Of a DNA stretch of 64,000 bases, positions 7,017 to 15,451 are shown one piece after another (the stretch's first letter is position 1; each line of letters starts with the position of its first letter). The stretch covers positions 62,001 to 126,000 of the forward strand of contig NZ_JAOEGU010000006.1 in the NCBI RefSeq assembly GCF_025583945.1, given 5' to 3'. This DNA comes from Methylobacter psychrophilus. Its GTDB lineage: Bacteria > Pseudomonadota > Gammaproteobacteria > Methylococcales > Methylomonadaceae. Position numbers and translations under genes: made by a program. The notes below the pieces were generated by a model, which was not told the DNA's origin, ran no database searches, and worked only from the letters and a program-made list of their open reading frames with translations.

Positions 7017-8054
7017 ATGGCAAGTACCCATCAGGTAACGATTGTTACCCAGGACGATGAAACCGTCACATTTGAATGTCGTTCAGATGAAGACGTCATC
7101 AGCGCCGGCTTACGGCAAGATATTTATTTAATGGCTTCATGTCGGGAAGGCGGCTGTGCCACTTGCAAAGGCTTTTGCTCGGAAGGCGATTACGTCTTGG
7201 GTAAATTTAGCTCCCAGGCGCTGCCTTCAGAAGAAGAAGATGCCGGAGAAGTGCTGCTATGTCGCTGTTATCCGACTACCGACATTGAAGTTGAAGTACC
7301 TTACACTTACGACCGTATCTCATTTTCCCCGGAAGGCTTGTCTTTTGAGGCGGAAGTGACTGATTTGTCGCAAATATCCAGTAACGTTATGCGTTTACTC
7401 GTGCGTCGAACCGGTGATGATAAACAAGTTAAATTTGATTCCGGACAATTTTTTGATCTGGAAATTCCAGGTACAACGACTACCCGCTCTTATTCACCCG
7501 CCAACATAACCAACAAGCAAGGCGATCTGGAGTTTTTGATTCGGATAGTCGATGGCGGCAAGTTTTCAACCTATATGAAAGATGATGCCAAAATTGGCCA
7601 AAAAATACAGGTTAAAGGCCCGTCAGGTATTTTTGGCCTAAAAGAAAACGGCTTTACACCGCGCTATTTTATAGCGGGTGGCACCGGTTTAGCTCCCATC
7701 TTATCGATGGTCAGACGGATGCATGAATGGCAGGAACCACAAAAATGTGTTATCTATTTCGGCGTTAATACTGAAGCAGAAATTTTTCATCTGGATGAGC
7801 TTGATCAGTTAGCGGCTGAAATGCCAACGCTGGAACTGAGAAATTGCGTATGGAAATGTTCAGATGATTGGCATTGTGAAAAAGGCAGTGTCGTCGATAT
7901 TTTACGTCGCGATTTGCAATTAACAGGTGTCAAGCCGGATATTTATTTATGCGGTCCTCCAGGTATGGTGGATGCCACCTTCGCGGTCTGCGAAGATCAA
8001 GGTATTCCCAAAGAACGTATTTATCTGGAAAAATTCTTGCCCAGTGGATCGTAA
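7017..8054 (+). CDS. mmoC: sMMO reductase MmoC
   Basis: A 345-residue NADH-dependent reductase that feeds electrons to the hydroxylase. The N-terminal ferredoxin domain holds the 2Fe-2S cysteines C42, C47 and C50 (SCREGGCATC) and C82. It is followed by an FAD domain with RSYS at residues 157-160 and an NADH domain with GGTGLAP at 221-227 and LCGPPGM near 311. Length and Cys spacing are those of the family. It begins three bases after mmoD and is followed by a perfect hairpin. Confidence 0.97.
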   Translation: MASTHQVTIVTQDDETVTFECRSDEDVISAGLRQDIYLMASCREGGCATCKGFCSEGDYVLGKFSSQALPSEEEDAGEVLLCRCYPTTDIEVEVPYTYDRISFSPEGLSFEAEVTDLSQISSNVMRLLVRRTGDDKQVKFDSGQFFDLEIPGTTTTRSYSPANITNKQGDLEFLIRIVDGGKFSTYMKDDAKIGQKIQVKGPSGIFGLKENGFTPRYFIAGGTGLAPILSMVRRMHEWQEPQKCVIYFGVNTEAEIFHLDELDQLAAEMPTLELRNCVWKCSDDWHCEKGSVVDILRRDLQLTGVKPDIYLCGPPGMVDATFAVCEDQGIPKERIYLEKFLPSGS

Positions 8055-8070
8055 AAAAACACCTCATTAA

Positions 8071-8099
8071 AAGAGACCAGGAAGTTTATATGGTCTCTT
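8071..8099 (+). terminator. 9-bp hairpin after mmoC
   Basis: AAGAGACCA (8071-8079) pairs perfectly with TGGTCTCTT (8091-8099) over an 11-base loop, 17 bases after the mmoC stop codon. No T-run follows, so it may mark an mRNA processing or 3'-end protection site separating the core sMMO genes from the BLUF-orf-mmoG genes. Confidence 0.45.
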
Positions 8100-8170
8100 A
8101 CTGCGCAGCCAAAACAGCGCCTGTTACAGAATTAAAAAAACAATAAATCATCATAAAAGAGGAGCACATA

Positions 8171-8596
8171 ATGTCACTTAATTGTTTAGTATACGTAAGT
8201 TTGGCCAACCAAGAGATGTCTGATAAACATCTACAGGATCTGCTCAAGAAAGCCAGAGAAAAAAATGAAGCGTTAAGTATCACCGGAATGTTGCTCTTTC
8301 GTGATGGTTTTTTTATGCAAGCACTTGAAGGTGAAAAAAAAGATATCGAAGAGCTGTTTACTACCATTGCAAATGATCGTCGACATCGCGATGTGTTGCA
8401 GATTTATAAAAAGCCAATTTCGCAAAGAAGCTTTCCGGATTGGAAGATGGGCTTTAATAAAATTGACGATAAAAGCGTGGCAGCCATTGACGGCTTTACG
8501 GATTTTCTAAAAAATCCAACACCCGAGTTTTTTATGCATCGTGCCAGTGAAGCAGAGGCACTACTTGATCAATTTAAACACCAACTGTTCTTTTGA
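8171..8596 (+). CDS. BLUF-domain blue-light photoreceptor
   Basis: A 141-residue protein consisting of one BLUF domain (residues 1-95) and a helical tail, the layout of short PixD-like photoreceptors. All residues that define the flavin photocycle are present at PixD-like positions: Y8 (LVYVS), N32 (KNEALSITG), Q50 (FMQALEG), W91 and M93 (DWKMGF). It should bind FAD and signal by a protein-protein contact, as it has no output domain. It lies between mmoC and mmoG on the operon strand with GAGGAG seven bases before the ATG. No other sMMO gene product is known to need it; its partner is unknown. Confidence 0.92.
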   Translation: MSLNCLVYVSLANQEMSDKHLQDLLKKAREKNEALSITGMLLFRDGFFMQALEGEKKDIEELFTTIANDRRHRDVLQIYKKPISQRSFPDWKMGFNKIDDKSVAAIDGFTDFLKNPTPEFFMHRASEAEALLDQFKHQLFF

Positions 8597-8638
8597 ACGT
8601 CGGCAAGACCGTTAACTGCATCGTTATTTGAGGTGGGC

Positions 8639-8932
8639 ATGAAACCTGATGATGTTGATTTTCTTGGCGAGATGGTTGTTCAGCTGGATGTAACCATTAG
8701 AAGATTAGTGAGAGAAGAGCATGAACTGGCTCTTAAATTAGGCTCTTTTAGGGTTCAGGAATTAAAAGAATTCTGGAATCAGGAATTAACCAACGAAGAA
8801 GATGCTGAATTTAAAAGAACCCTGGATTATTGGGAAAAAATCCTTATTCGTACCTGGGCACACTTAAGTCGAGCCCATAAATCCCGTGCGCAAGTAGGAC
8901 AGACATTCATGAAATTGAATTCAAAACTTTAA
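8639..8932 (+). CDS. small helical protein between BLUF gene and mmoG
   Basis: A 97-residue protein starting at the ATG at 8639, chosen over a GTG six bases earlier because GAGG lies about six bases before it. It is predicted almost entirely helical and highly charged (VREEHELALKLG, QELTNEEDAEFKRTLDYWEK), with no signal peptide or membrane segment. Only 42 bases separate it from the BLUF gene and 20 from mmoG, so all three probably share a transcript. I do not recognise the family. It could be a BLUF partner or an assembly factor; both are inference from position. Confidence 0.75.
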   Translation: MKPDDVDFLGEMVVQLDVTIRRLVREEHELALKLGSFRVQELKEFWNQELTNEEDAEFKRTLDYWEKILIRTWAHLSRAHKSRAQVGQTFMKLNSKL

Positions 8933-8952
8933 CTGATTGAGACAGCATAGCC

Positions 8953-10638
8953 ATGAGTAAACAGATTATTTACAACCCTGAAGCACGCTTAAAAATGATG
9001 GCCGGTATAGATAGAGTGGCCCGCGCAGTGATTGTAACGATGGGCAGTAATGGCCCTGCCGTCATGATTCAGCATCGCACCGACGGAATTATGCCCATTT
9101 TTACCCGGGACGGTGTGACGGTAGCCAGATCAATCAATTTCAATGACAGAATTACCGATTTGGGCGGGCGGATGCTGCGTGATGTTGCCGGTGCTGTTTC
9201 ACGACAAGTCGGTGACGGTACCACCACCTCGATTGTACTGGCACAAAAACTGGCGCAAGACTGTTTAAAAAGCGTGGCAGCAGGCTTTCATCCTTTACAG
9301 TTAAAAAAAGGCCTGGATATTGGTCTGGCTTTAGTCGAAAAAAATCTGGCAGAAAAGGCCTTTACCGAGGTTAGTGCGGACTGGATAGAAAAAATTTCTG
9401 CGGTGGCTACTAAAGATGAACCGGGGGTCGGCAAACTGCTGGCTGAAGCCTTGGATAAATTAGGTGTACAAGGTACATTAACCTTTCAAATGGGTAATAG
9501 CCGACAAGACGAACTGGAGATTGTTGACGGCGCACAATATCCGCAAGGCTTTATATCGCCTTATTTTATGACCGATAAAACCCGTGAAGAAGCCGTGTTG
9601 GAAAATCCTTATATTCTGCTTTACGACCGTGACATTGATGACATGATGGACTTGGTGCCGCTGTTGGAAGAAATCAAAGCACAAGGACGTTCACTGTTAA
9701 TCATCGCTGAAAATGTCATCGATAAAGCATTAACCGGCTTATTACTGAATCATGTGCGTGGAATTTTCAAGGTTGTAGCGGTTAAGCCCCCCGGTTTTGG
9801 TGATAAACGCCTTAATCGTTTTAAAGATTTAGCCCTGTTAACCGGTGGTCAGGCGATTCTTGATGACTACAGCTCTCCCAAACTTGAGCACGTCACCTTG
9901 GACCAACTGGGGCAAGCAATACGAGTCATAGTTACCGCGAGTTCAACAACCATTATCGGTGCGGCAGGTGACCAAGCCGCCATCGATGTACGCACGGAAA
10001 CATTACGCCAGGAAGCGGCAATTATTTTAGCCAAAAAACCCGGACAAGGCTCTGCTACCGGTAATAAACACGACTATGAAGAATTGGCAGATCGCATTAC
10101 CTTCCTGAAAGGTAGAACCGGTGTATTTAGTGTCGGCGGAATGGCTGATTTTGAAATAAAAGAACGTCTGGTGCGTATTGAAAATGCTTATATGTCGGCT
10201 ATAGCGGCGCTTGAAGAAGGTGTTTTACCCGGTGGCGGCGTTGCCTTGTTTCGTTGTATCAAAGCGCTTGATAGCGTCATTGCCGAAAATGCAGAGCAGC
10301 AGCAGGGTATCAGAATTTTGCAGGCCGCATTAAGCGCTCCCTTGCAAAAAATAACCCAAAATGCCGGTTTTAATAGTGAAGCTGTCATTGCTCAGTTAAA
10401 TGCGCAAGATGATGACAGTTTTACGCTGGATACCCGGCGTAACCTGTACGGCAACTTTCTGGAGATTGGTATTATTGATCCCGTTAAAGTTATGCGTCTG
10501 GCATTACGCAATGCTGTCAGTGTGGTAAGTACGATGATGACGACAGAAACCATTGTTATGGATATCCCCGATAATTCAATTATGGATGGTTACTCACCGG
10601 AATGGGCAGCGGCGACCCGCGAGGATCCTAGAGCCTAA
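8953..10638 (+). CDS. mmoG: MmoG, GroEL-like chaperonin
   Basis: A 561-residue group I chaperonin paralogue. It keeps the nucleotide-binding region (DGVTVARSI, VGDGTTTSIVLAQKLA, GGGVALFRC) but lacks the Gly-Met-rich tail of housekeeping GroEL, ending in a charged segment. There is no groES beside it. In methanotrophs MmoG is encoded with sMMO and is required for its expression, being thought to help fold MmoR and perhaps the hydroxylase. It starts 20 bases after the preceding small gene and is followed by a 40-bp palindrome and a strong terminator. Confidence 0.95.
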   Translation: MSKQIIYNPEARLKMMAGIDRVARAVIVTMGSNGPAVMIQHRTDGIMPIFTRDGVTVARSINFNDRITDLGGRMLRDVAGAVSRQVGDGTTTSIVLAQKLAQDCLKSVAAGFHPLQLKKGLDIGLALVEKNLAEKAFTEVSADWIEKISAVATKDEPGVGKLLAEALDKLGVQGTLTFQMGNSRQDELEIVDGAQYPQGFISPYFMTDKTREEAVLENPYILLYDRDIDDMMDLVPLLEEIKAQGRSLLIIAENVIDKALTGLLLNHVRGIFKVVAVKPPGFGDKRLNRFKDLALLTGGQAILDDYSSPKLEHVTLDQLGQAIRVIVTASSTTIIGAAGDQAAIDVRTETLRQEAAIILAKKPGQGSATGNKHDYEELADRITFLKGRTGVFSVGGMADFEIKERLVRIENAYMSAIAALEEGVLPGGGVALFRCIKALDSVIAENAEQQQGIRILQAALSAPLQKITQNAGFNSEAVIAQLNAQDDDSFTLDTRRNLYGNFLEIGIIDPVKVMRLALRNAVSVVSTMMTTETIVMDIPDNSIMDGYSPEWAAATREDPRA

Positions 10639-10692
10639 AAAAGCCATAGGCACTGACTGCCAGTTTTGACGGCCTAAATAGTAATATACCAA

Positions 10693-10732
10693 CAATTATC
10701 GGGGTTATTTTTAAAAATAACCCCGATAATTG
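10693..10732. repeat. 40-bp perfect palindrome after mmoG
   Basis: Bases 10693-10712 are the exact reverse complement of 10713-10732, with no spacer; the arms contain ATCGGGGTTATTTTT and its complement. As RNA it would give a very stable hairpin with a U-rich upper stem. There is no T-run after it. It lies 54 bases beyond the mmoG stop and may end or protect the mmoG transcript. Confidence 0.7.
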
Positions 10733-10931
10733 CCACGTTTTATCGCTGGCAATTAAGTACTTGAAAACGTGATACCCAGCAAAACCAGGGCTTGCCGTCA
10801 ACCGACACAGTCCCTGTACCTTGTTAATTTATATCATTTTTTATTAATCCGGTTTTATTTTTTTGTTTTACTTGTTTTGTCTTCCCTACCTGCATCTGAA
10901 ATAGATGCCCCCGTTATTTTTTAATAGCGTG

Positions 10932-10970
10932 TAGGCAATGCGTCACTATGACGCATTGCCTATTTTTTTT
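10932..10970 (+). terminator. strong intrinsic terminator upstream of mmoR
   Basis: TAGGCAATGCGTCA (10932-10945) pairs perfectly with 10949-10962 over a 3-base loop, followed at once by eight Ts (10963-10970). It should stop transcripts coming from mmoG so that mmoR is expressed from its own promoter. A smaller hairpin, GCATCT/AGATGC at 10892-10908 followed by a T-rich stretch, lies just before it. The remainder of the 443-base gap between mmoG and mmoR (10639-11081) contains no recognisable gene. Confidence 0.9.
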
Positions 10971-11029
10971 ATTTTGTTATCTTGGCTGCTTATTATTGTA
11001 GTTATGACAAATTCATTAAAATGTAAAAT

Positions 11030-11081
11030 TAATGTTTTTTGCTTATACTAACTTTAAGGTGATATCCATCAAGAGACAACA
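11030..11081 (+). promoter_or_regulatory. likely mmoR promoter and leader
   Basis: After the terminator an AT-rich stretch contains TATACT (11045-11050), preceded by TGCT, which resembles a sigma-70 -10 element with a partial extended -10. No sigma-54 pattern is present, consistent with constitutive expression of an activator. The start point is not certain. Confidence 0.35.
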
Positions 11082-12860
11082 ATGACTATTGATTATACAA
11101 TTCCTAATAAAGTAAGAATCATTCAAGAAGCATTATTAGTCCGACACACCATTGAGTTTGAAATTGACCGCCCTGCCCAGGCATGGCAATGGATGAATCA
11201 AACCCGTACGATTCCGGATCAGGGCGAGTGGGTACGTCCGGAAGTGACCGATGCCTGGCGACGTTGCCTGGAAGATTACCAATTACCCTTAGGTAATTAT
11301 GTCAATTGGGAAAAATATCCCGCCATTAATAACACAGTCAACAGCACGCATCAGTTAAAAAACATAGAAGGACTGATCAAACAATTAAGCCACAACTTTA
11401 CGGTATTTCTTAAAGAAGCGGGCGTCATGATGGTGCTTACTACGGCAGAAGGACGACTATTGTATGTCTCCGGTGAAAATCATTTACTGAGTTCATTTAT
11501 AAACCAACTGTATCAGCAAGGAGCAAACTGGCATGAACCTGTTTTGGGTAATAACGGTATCGGCACGGCAATCACCCTAAAAAAACCCATTGCCTTTCAG
11601 GGTATGGAGCATTTTTTAAGTGTATTACACCCGTTTACGACGGTTGGTTATCCGTTACTGGATGATGCCGGGAACTTACTGGCGGTTATAGGACTGGTCA
11701 GTAATAATCACGAATGTATGAACTCACTGTTTGCTTTCCTGCATTTAATTTGTGTCTTGGTAAATACCAACTTACCTTTGGCTCAAAATAAAATCGCTCA
11801 AGAACGGGTGTTAGAAAAATTTCACTTTAAACCTGCCCTCAAGCCGTCAAACCAAGACACTGAATCCAGCATTTCAGAAGCATTGGATTTACTCATTCAA
11901 AAAGCCGTAAAACTACAAACGCATAAAATCCCTATCCTGATTACCGGTGAATCAGGCGTTGGTAAAGATCATTTTGTTAATTTGCTTAAACAGGCAGGCC
12001 CCAGAAAAGATGCGCCCTTTATTGCCATTAATTGCGCGTCAATACCGCATGATTTAATAGAAAGTGAATTGTTTGGTTATGAAGCGGGTAGCTTTACCGG
12101 AGCGCGAAGTAATGGCAAACCGGGGAAATTTAAGCTGGCTGACAAAGGTATTCTATTTCTGGATGAAATAGGTGATATGAGTTTTGATTTACAATCAACG
12201 TTATTGCGGGTGTTGGAAACTTCGGAATTTACGCCGGTAGGTGGCTGTTCGCCTATTCATGTTGATGTGCAAGTCGTTGCGGCAACCAATGTACAATTAA
12301 TTGAGGCGGTAGAGGCCGGGCGTTTTCGGCGTGATCTTTATTATCGACTCAATGGTGCGCAAATTCATCTTCTGCCTTTACGAGAACGGCCCGATAAAAA
12401 AACCATCATTCATCATATCTTGCAACGTGAATTAAATACCATTTCCGTAACAGAGCCTTTTGAAATTTGCCCCGAAGTCATTAGCCTGATTGAACGCCAT
12501 CCTTGGCCCGGTAATATTCGTCAACTGATTAACGTGATTAGAGCCACGCTTTATACCGCCAGCAATCCATTTATCAGCAAACAGGATCTGCCGCTGGATT
12601 TTATGGCTGAACTCAAATTAAATGGCGACGATTGCCAATCATTCGATAATCTCCAAACATTTACCTCAATGCCGTTAACTTATGATGCGCCGATTAAGAG
12701 TTTATCGAACTGGGAATTACATGGCATAAAAACCGCATTAAAAGAATGTGACGGTAATATTTCTTTGGCTGCAAAAAGATTAGGTATTACCCGCTCGACG
12801 CTGTATAAAAAAATCGATTATTTTAGGCTGGATAAAATGGGCGACGGATTACTCGCATAA
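11082..12860 (+). CDS. mmoR: MmoR, sigma-54-dependent activator of sMMO
   Basis: A 592-residue enhancer-binding protein. The N-terminal 230 residues form a sensory region with a GAF-like part (GNNGIGTAITLKKPI near 156-170). The AAA+ domain has Walker A GESGVGKD at 289-296, the sigma-54 contact loop as GSFTGA (336-341; usually GAFTGA) and Walker B FLDEIGDM at 359-366. A Fis-type helix-turn-helix (NISLAAKRLGITRSTLYKKI) closes the protein. The architecture is AcoR-like and agrees with MmoR of other methanotrophs. The signal sensed is unknown. It most likely acts at the palindrome and sigma-54 promoter before mmoX. No mmoQ/mmoS two-component genes are present. Confidence 0.93.
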   Translation: MTIDYTIPNKVRIIQEALLVRHTIEFEIDRPAQAWQWMNQTRTIPDQGEWVRPEVTDAWRRCLEDYQLPLGNYVNWEKYPAINNTVNSTHQLKNIEGLIKQLSHNFTVFLKEAGVMMVLTTAEGRLLYVSGENHLLSSFINQLYQQGANWHEPVLGNNGIGTAITLKKPIAFQGMEHFLSVLHPFTTVGYPLLDDAGNLLAVIGLVSNNHECMNSLFAFLHLICVLVNTNLPLAQNKIAQERVLEKFHFKPALKPSNQDTESSISEALDLLIQKAVKLQTHKIPILITGESGVGKDHFVNLLKQAGPRKDAPFIAINCASIPHDLIESELFGYEAGSFTGARSNGKPGKFKLADKGILFLDEIGDMSFDLQSTLLRVLETSEFTPVGGCSPIHVDVQVVAATNVQLIEAVEAGRFRRDLYYRLNGAQIHLLPLRERPDKKTIIHHILQRELNTISVTEPFEICPEVISLIERHPWPGNIRQLINVIRATLYTASNPFISKQDLPLDFMAELKLNGDDCQSFDNLQTFTSMPLTYDAPIKSLSNWELHGIKTALKECDGNISLAAKRLGITRSTLYKKIDYFRLDKMGDGLLA

Positions 12861-12974
12861 ATAGAGACAGTTGGAACCTATAAAATTTTTCTTTCTCAAG
12901 CCATCTACCCAAATAACCGAAATCCATAACTTGCCAAGATATGACCGAATTTTAAGGACGATTAGTCTATCGGC

Positions 12975-14228
12975 TTAGGTAATCAATAAGCCCGCGATAA
13001 CAGCTCCCGCCAAGGTACTGCAAACTCTAAGCGCCAAAGCCCTGCCACCAATAAACCATGAAAAAATACTTTTGATGCCTGAATTGACTGATACGGCAAT
13101 AAGAATTGCCTTAGCTGCGACACTGACCTCCAAGCCTTGCTTGCTCATTTGTGCCATAGAAAGGGTAATAGGATCAACATCAGCCAGACCTGCAGTCGCC
13201 GCCAAAAAATAAGTCCCCATATCGCCAAAATAAATTTTTAACACATTGGACAGCAGCATAATGATAACCAGAAATGCACCAAACTTCATCGCTATTATTA
13301 ATTGAAAAGGGTTTTCCAGTGTTATCTCGTCAATGGCTTGAAACTCTCGCCTGTTCCACCACAACAGAAAAGCCGCAAGATAAGTAAAAATAGTCATTAC
13401 CAGCAGCGCAGGGAACAGCATTTGGAACAAAGCAGGATTCATAACGGAGGTTAACAGTAGAGTACGTGCAAACATAGTGGCACAGGCCGTTAAAATACCA
13501 GCCGCGAGCACGTTGCTCATCGTTGGATTTTGCGCTGATAACTTTGACAAATTAAGCGTAACGGCAGTCGAAGAAACCAATCCACCCAAGGCACCGGTTA
13601 AAACCGGTCCATGCTGGTTACCAAGAATCCTGATGGCAAAATAGCCCAGATAAGAAATACCGGCAATCAACACCACCATCAGCCAAATATGATAAGGATT
13701 AAAGGCAGCCCAAGGGCCATAACCCTGATTGGGTAGTATCGGAAGCATAACAACCGAGATCAGTAACAATTTTAGCGTTGCATATAATTCGTGTTGTTCC
13801 AGTTTTTTAAGCCAGCCATGTAATAACGGCTTAAAACCCAGCAATGAGGTAATAACTACCGCACTTGCAGAAGCCAGCATAATATAGCCAAAAACCGTTA
13901 ACGCGCCCAACGTAAAAGTGATTAGCGAGGCCATAATACTGGTGATACTAAAATCTGCAAATTTATCGAGGCTTTTACTATAAGCCAGTAGCAACACCGC
14001 TGTAAGACCCAGAAAAACAAAGCCTATAAAGAACGCATCGACCTGCTGCGCCAGAATACCTGATAAACCACCCAACAAACCAATCATTCCATAGGTACGT
14101 AAGCCTGCAACCCGCATACCCTCCTCCCGATCACGAGTGCGCCAACCACGTTCCAGGCCAATTAACAAACCTATTGCCAAAGCAATTCCCAGAAGTTTGA
14201 AGTTTTCCAGTTCAGTCATTTTTGTCAA
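12975..14228 (-). CDS. MgtC/SapB N-terminal and DUF4010 membrane protein
   Basis: A 417-residue integral membrane protein. The N-terminus has the MgtC-type signature (LGIALAIGLLIGLERGW, then REEGMRVAGLRTYGMIGLLGGLSG), and the rest is a run of about ten hydrophobic segments matching the DUF4010 domain. Members are widespread and the substrate is not established; a link to ion homeostasis is only suggested by the MgtC part. It is convergent with mmoR and alone on its strand; the MarR-type gene lies upstream of it after a repeat. Confidence 0.85.
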   Translation of the reverse strand: MTKMTELENFKLLGIALAIGLLIGLERGWRTRDREEGMRVAGLRTYGMIGLLGGLSGILAQQVDAFFIGFVFLGLTAVLLLAYSKSLDKFADFSITSIMASLITFTLGALTVFGYIMLASASAVVITSLLGFKPLLHGWLKKLEQHELYATLKLLLISVVMLPILPNQGYGPWAAFNPYHIWLMVVLIAGISYLGYFAIRILGNQHGPVLTGALGGLVSSTAVTLNLSKLSAQNPTMSNVLAAGILTACATMFARTLLLTSVMNPALFQMLFPALLVMTIFTYLAAFLLWWNRREFQAIDEITLENPFQLIIAMKFGAFLVIIMLLSNVLKIYFGDMGTYFLAATAGLADVDPITLSMAQMSKQGLEVSVAAKAILIAVSVNSGIKSIFSWFIGGRALALRVCSTLAGAVIAGLLIT

Positions 14229-14257
14229 TCCGGCTGTCTATGAACTATAAAATGTAT

Positions 14258-14337
14258 CGTCTCATGCCTGCGGCATCGGGCTTATGATTACCGAAATCAG
14301 ATCGGTAACGCTCGCGGGCATGAGACGCTCCTGCAAA
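14258..14337 (-). repeat. REP-like inverted repeat pair
   Basis: CGTCTCATGCCTGCG (14258-14272) and CGCGGGCATGAGACG (14313-14327) are inverted copies with one non-complementary base. Between them TTACCGA and TCGGTAA form an inner stem. Read on the minus strand it begins GCAGGAGCGTCTCATG, related to the GTAGGAGCGGGC element at 742-762. It separates the MgtC-like and MarR genes. Confidence 0.6.
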
Positions 14338-14350
14338 ATTTTTTTAAGGT

Positions 14351-14920
14351 TTATAAAGGTGTGTGCTCTTGGCATATTTTTTCACTATCGTTTTGGCTGA
14401 GAGGCTCCTTGGTTAACCCACAACTAAAACCTACGGACGTTGAGGTAAAATATTGGCAGGTTTTACAAAGGCCAAATGATTGTGACTTATTAGCTTTTTG
14501 TAATGATGTGAGTGCTTTCATGAACATTTCTTCATTATTAATAAAATTATGTTCTTTAAATAATAATGCCGCACTCTTAAATAAATCCGATGTTCTCGCC
14601 TGTTTTAAAATAGCGTGACCTTCGGCCAGAAGACTCAGATGCACTATACGCCGATCATTGGTATCACTGGTTTTTTCTATAAAGCCCTTTTTTACCAGCA
14701 ATAATAGCGTTTGTGAAACCGTTCCACGCGTCATCCCAAGAAAATTGGTTAATGCTGCCGGTGTATCACTGTAACGATTACAACGTGACAAATAGTCCAG
14801 CGCTTGAAAATGTACCGGCTGCAAGCCTAATTCGGTACATTTTTTACGCTCTTCTGAACGAATTAATGTGGCCATGCGTTCAATCAAGTCAAAAACATCA
14901 ACTTTTTCCATATTATGCAT
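14351..14920 (-). CDS. MarR-family regulator with Cys-rich C-terminus
   Basis: A 189-residue winged-helix regulator. The MarR core spans about residues 10-140, with the recognition region TNFLGMTRGTVSQTLLLLVKKGFIEK and the wing DTNDRRIVHLSLLAEG. Beyond it is a 45-residue tail with five cysteines (LCKTCQYF, FSCG, KICQEH), which could bind a metal or sense redox state; most MarR proteins lack this. A second ATG nine bases inside is an alternative start. It is divergent from a DUF2024 gene, with a small palindrome between them, a possible operator. Confidence 0.8.
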   Translation of the reverse strand: MHNMEKVDVFDLIERMATLIRSEERKKCTELGLQPVHFQALDYLSRCNRYSDTPAALTNFLGMTRGTVSQTLLLLVKKGFIEKTSDTNDRRIVHLSLLAEGHAILKQARTSDLFKSAALLFKEHNFINNEEMFMKALTSLQKANKSQSFGLCKTCQYFTSTSVGFSCGLTKEPLSQNDSEKICQEHTPL

Positions 14921-14977
14921 ATAAACAATGATTTAGTCAGTTGATAACAAGCTTTATAGTAACACAATAACTTTATG

Positions 14978-14990
14978 TATCGAATCGATA
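14978..14990. promoter_or_regulatory. possible MarR operator
   Basis: TATCGAATCGATA is a palindrome with arms of 5 bp and a 3-base centre. It lies in the 205-base divergent region between the MarR-type gene and the DUF2024 gene. Binding by the adjacent regulator is inference from position and symmetry. Confidence 0.35.
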
Positions 14991-15125
14991 TTGTTATACT
15001 GACCCATAAAACTTTACTTATTGACAAGCTTCGGGGTTGATTATTAGGCATATCGCTTATGAATACAGCTCTGACTTCAAACTTGTTTAATTTCAATTTT
15101 CAACTAAACCACTTTACAGGAAACT

Positions 15126-15392
15126 ATGATGCCAATTTCACATGTATTTGATACCTATGCAAAAACAAGCAAAGGTAAAACGTTACATTTTGATGTTGTA
15201 CTTGATGATCAAGATCAACAAAAAGCGATAAACTACGCCAAAGAATGGTTACAAACCATAGGCGAGACGGATGCCACAGTGACCTCGGAGAACTGCTATT
15301 TTTGTCATAGTGTTGAAGCACCAACAGAATTAAGACAACAAATAAATGCACAAGGATATGCTATTTACAAGTTGGAAGGCTGTCCAAAATAA
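15126..15392 (+). CDS. DUF2024 family protein
   Basis: An 88-residue cytosolic protein of the DUF2024 family, recognised by the opening HVFDTYAKTSKGKTLHFDV, the NYAKEWL segment and the CYFCHSVEAP motif. The two Cys and His of that motif are suggestive of metal binding, but the function of the family is unknown. AGGAAA precedes the ATG. It is divergently transcribed from the MarR-type regulator, which may control it. Confidence 0.8.
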   Translation: MMPISHVFDTYAKTSKGKTLHFDVVLDDQDQQKAINYAKEWLQTIGETDATVTSENCYFCHSVEAPTELRQQINAQGYAIYKLEGCPK

Positions 15393-15451
15393 CATCCTGT
15401 CGTTAAAAAGACTATACTCAAGCAACTTGAATTTTCAGCACTAAAAAACCA

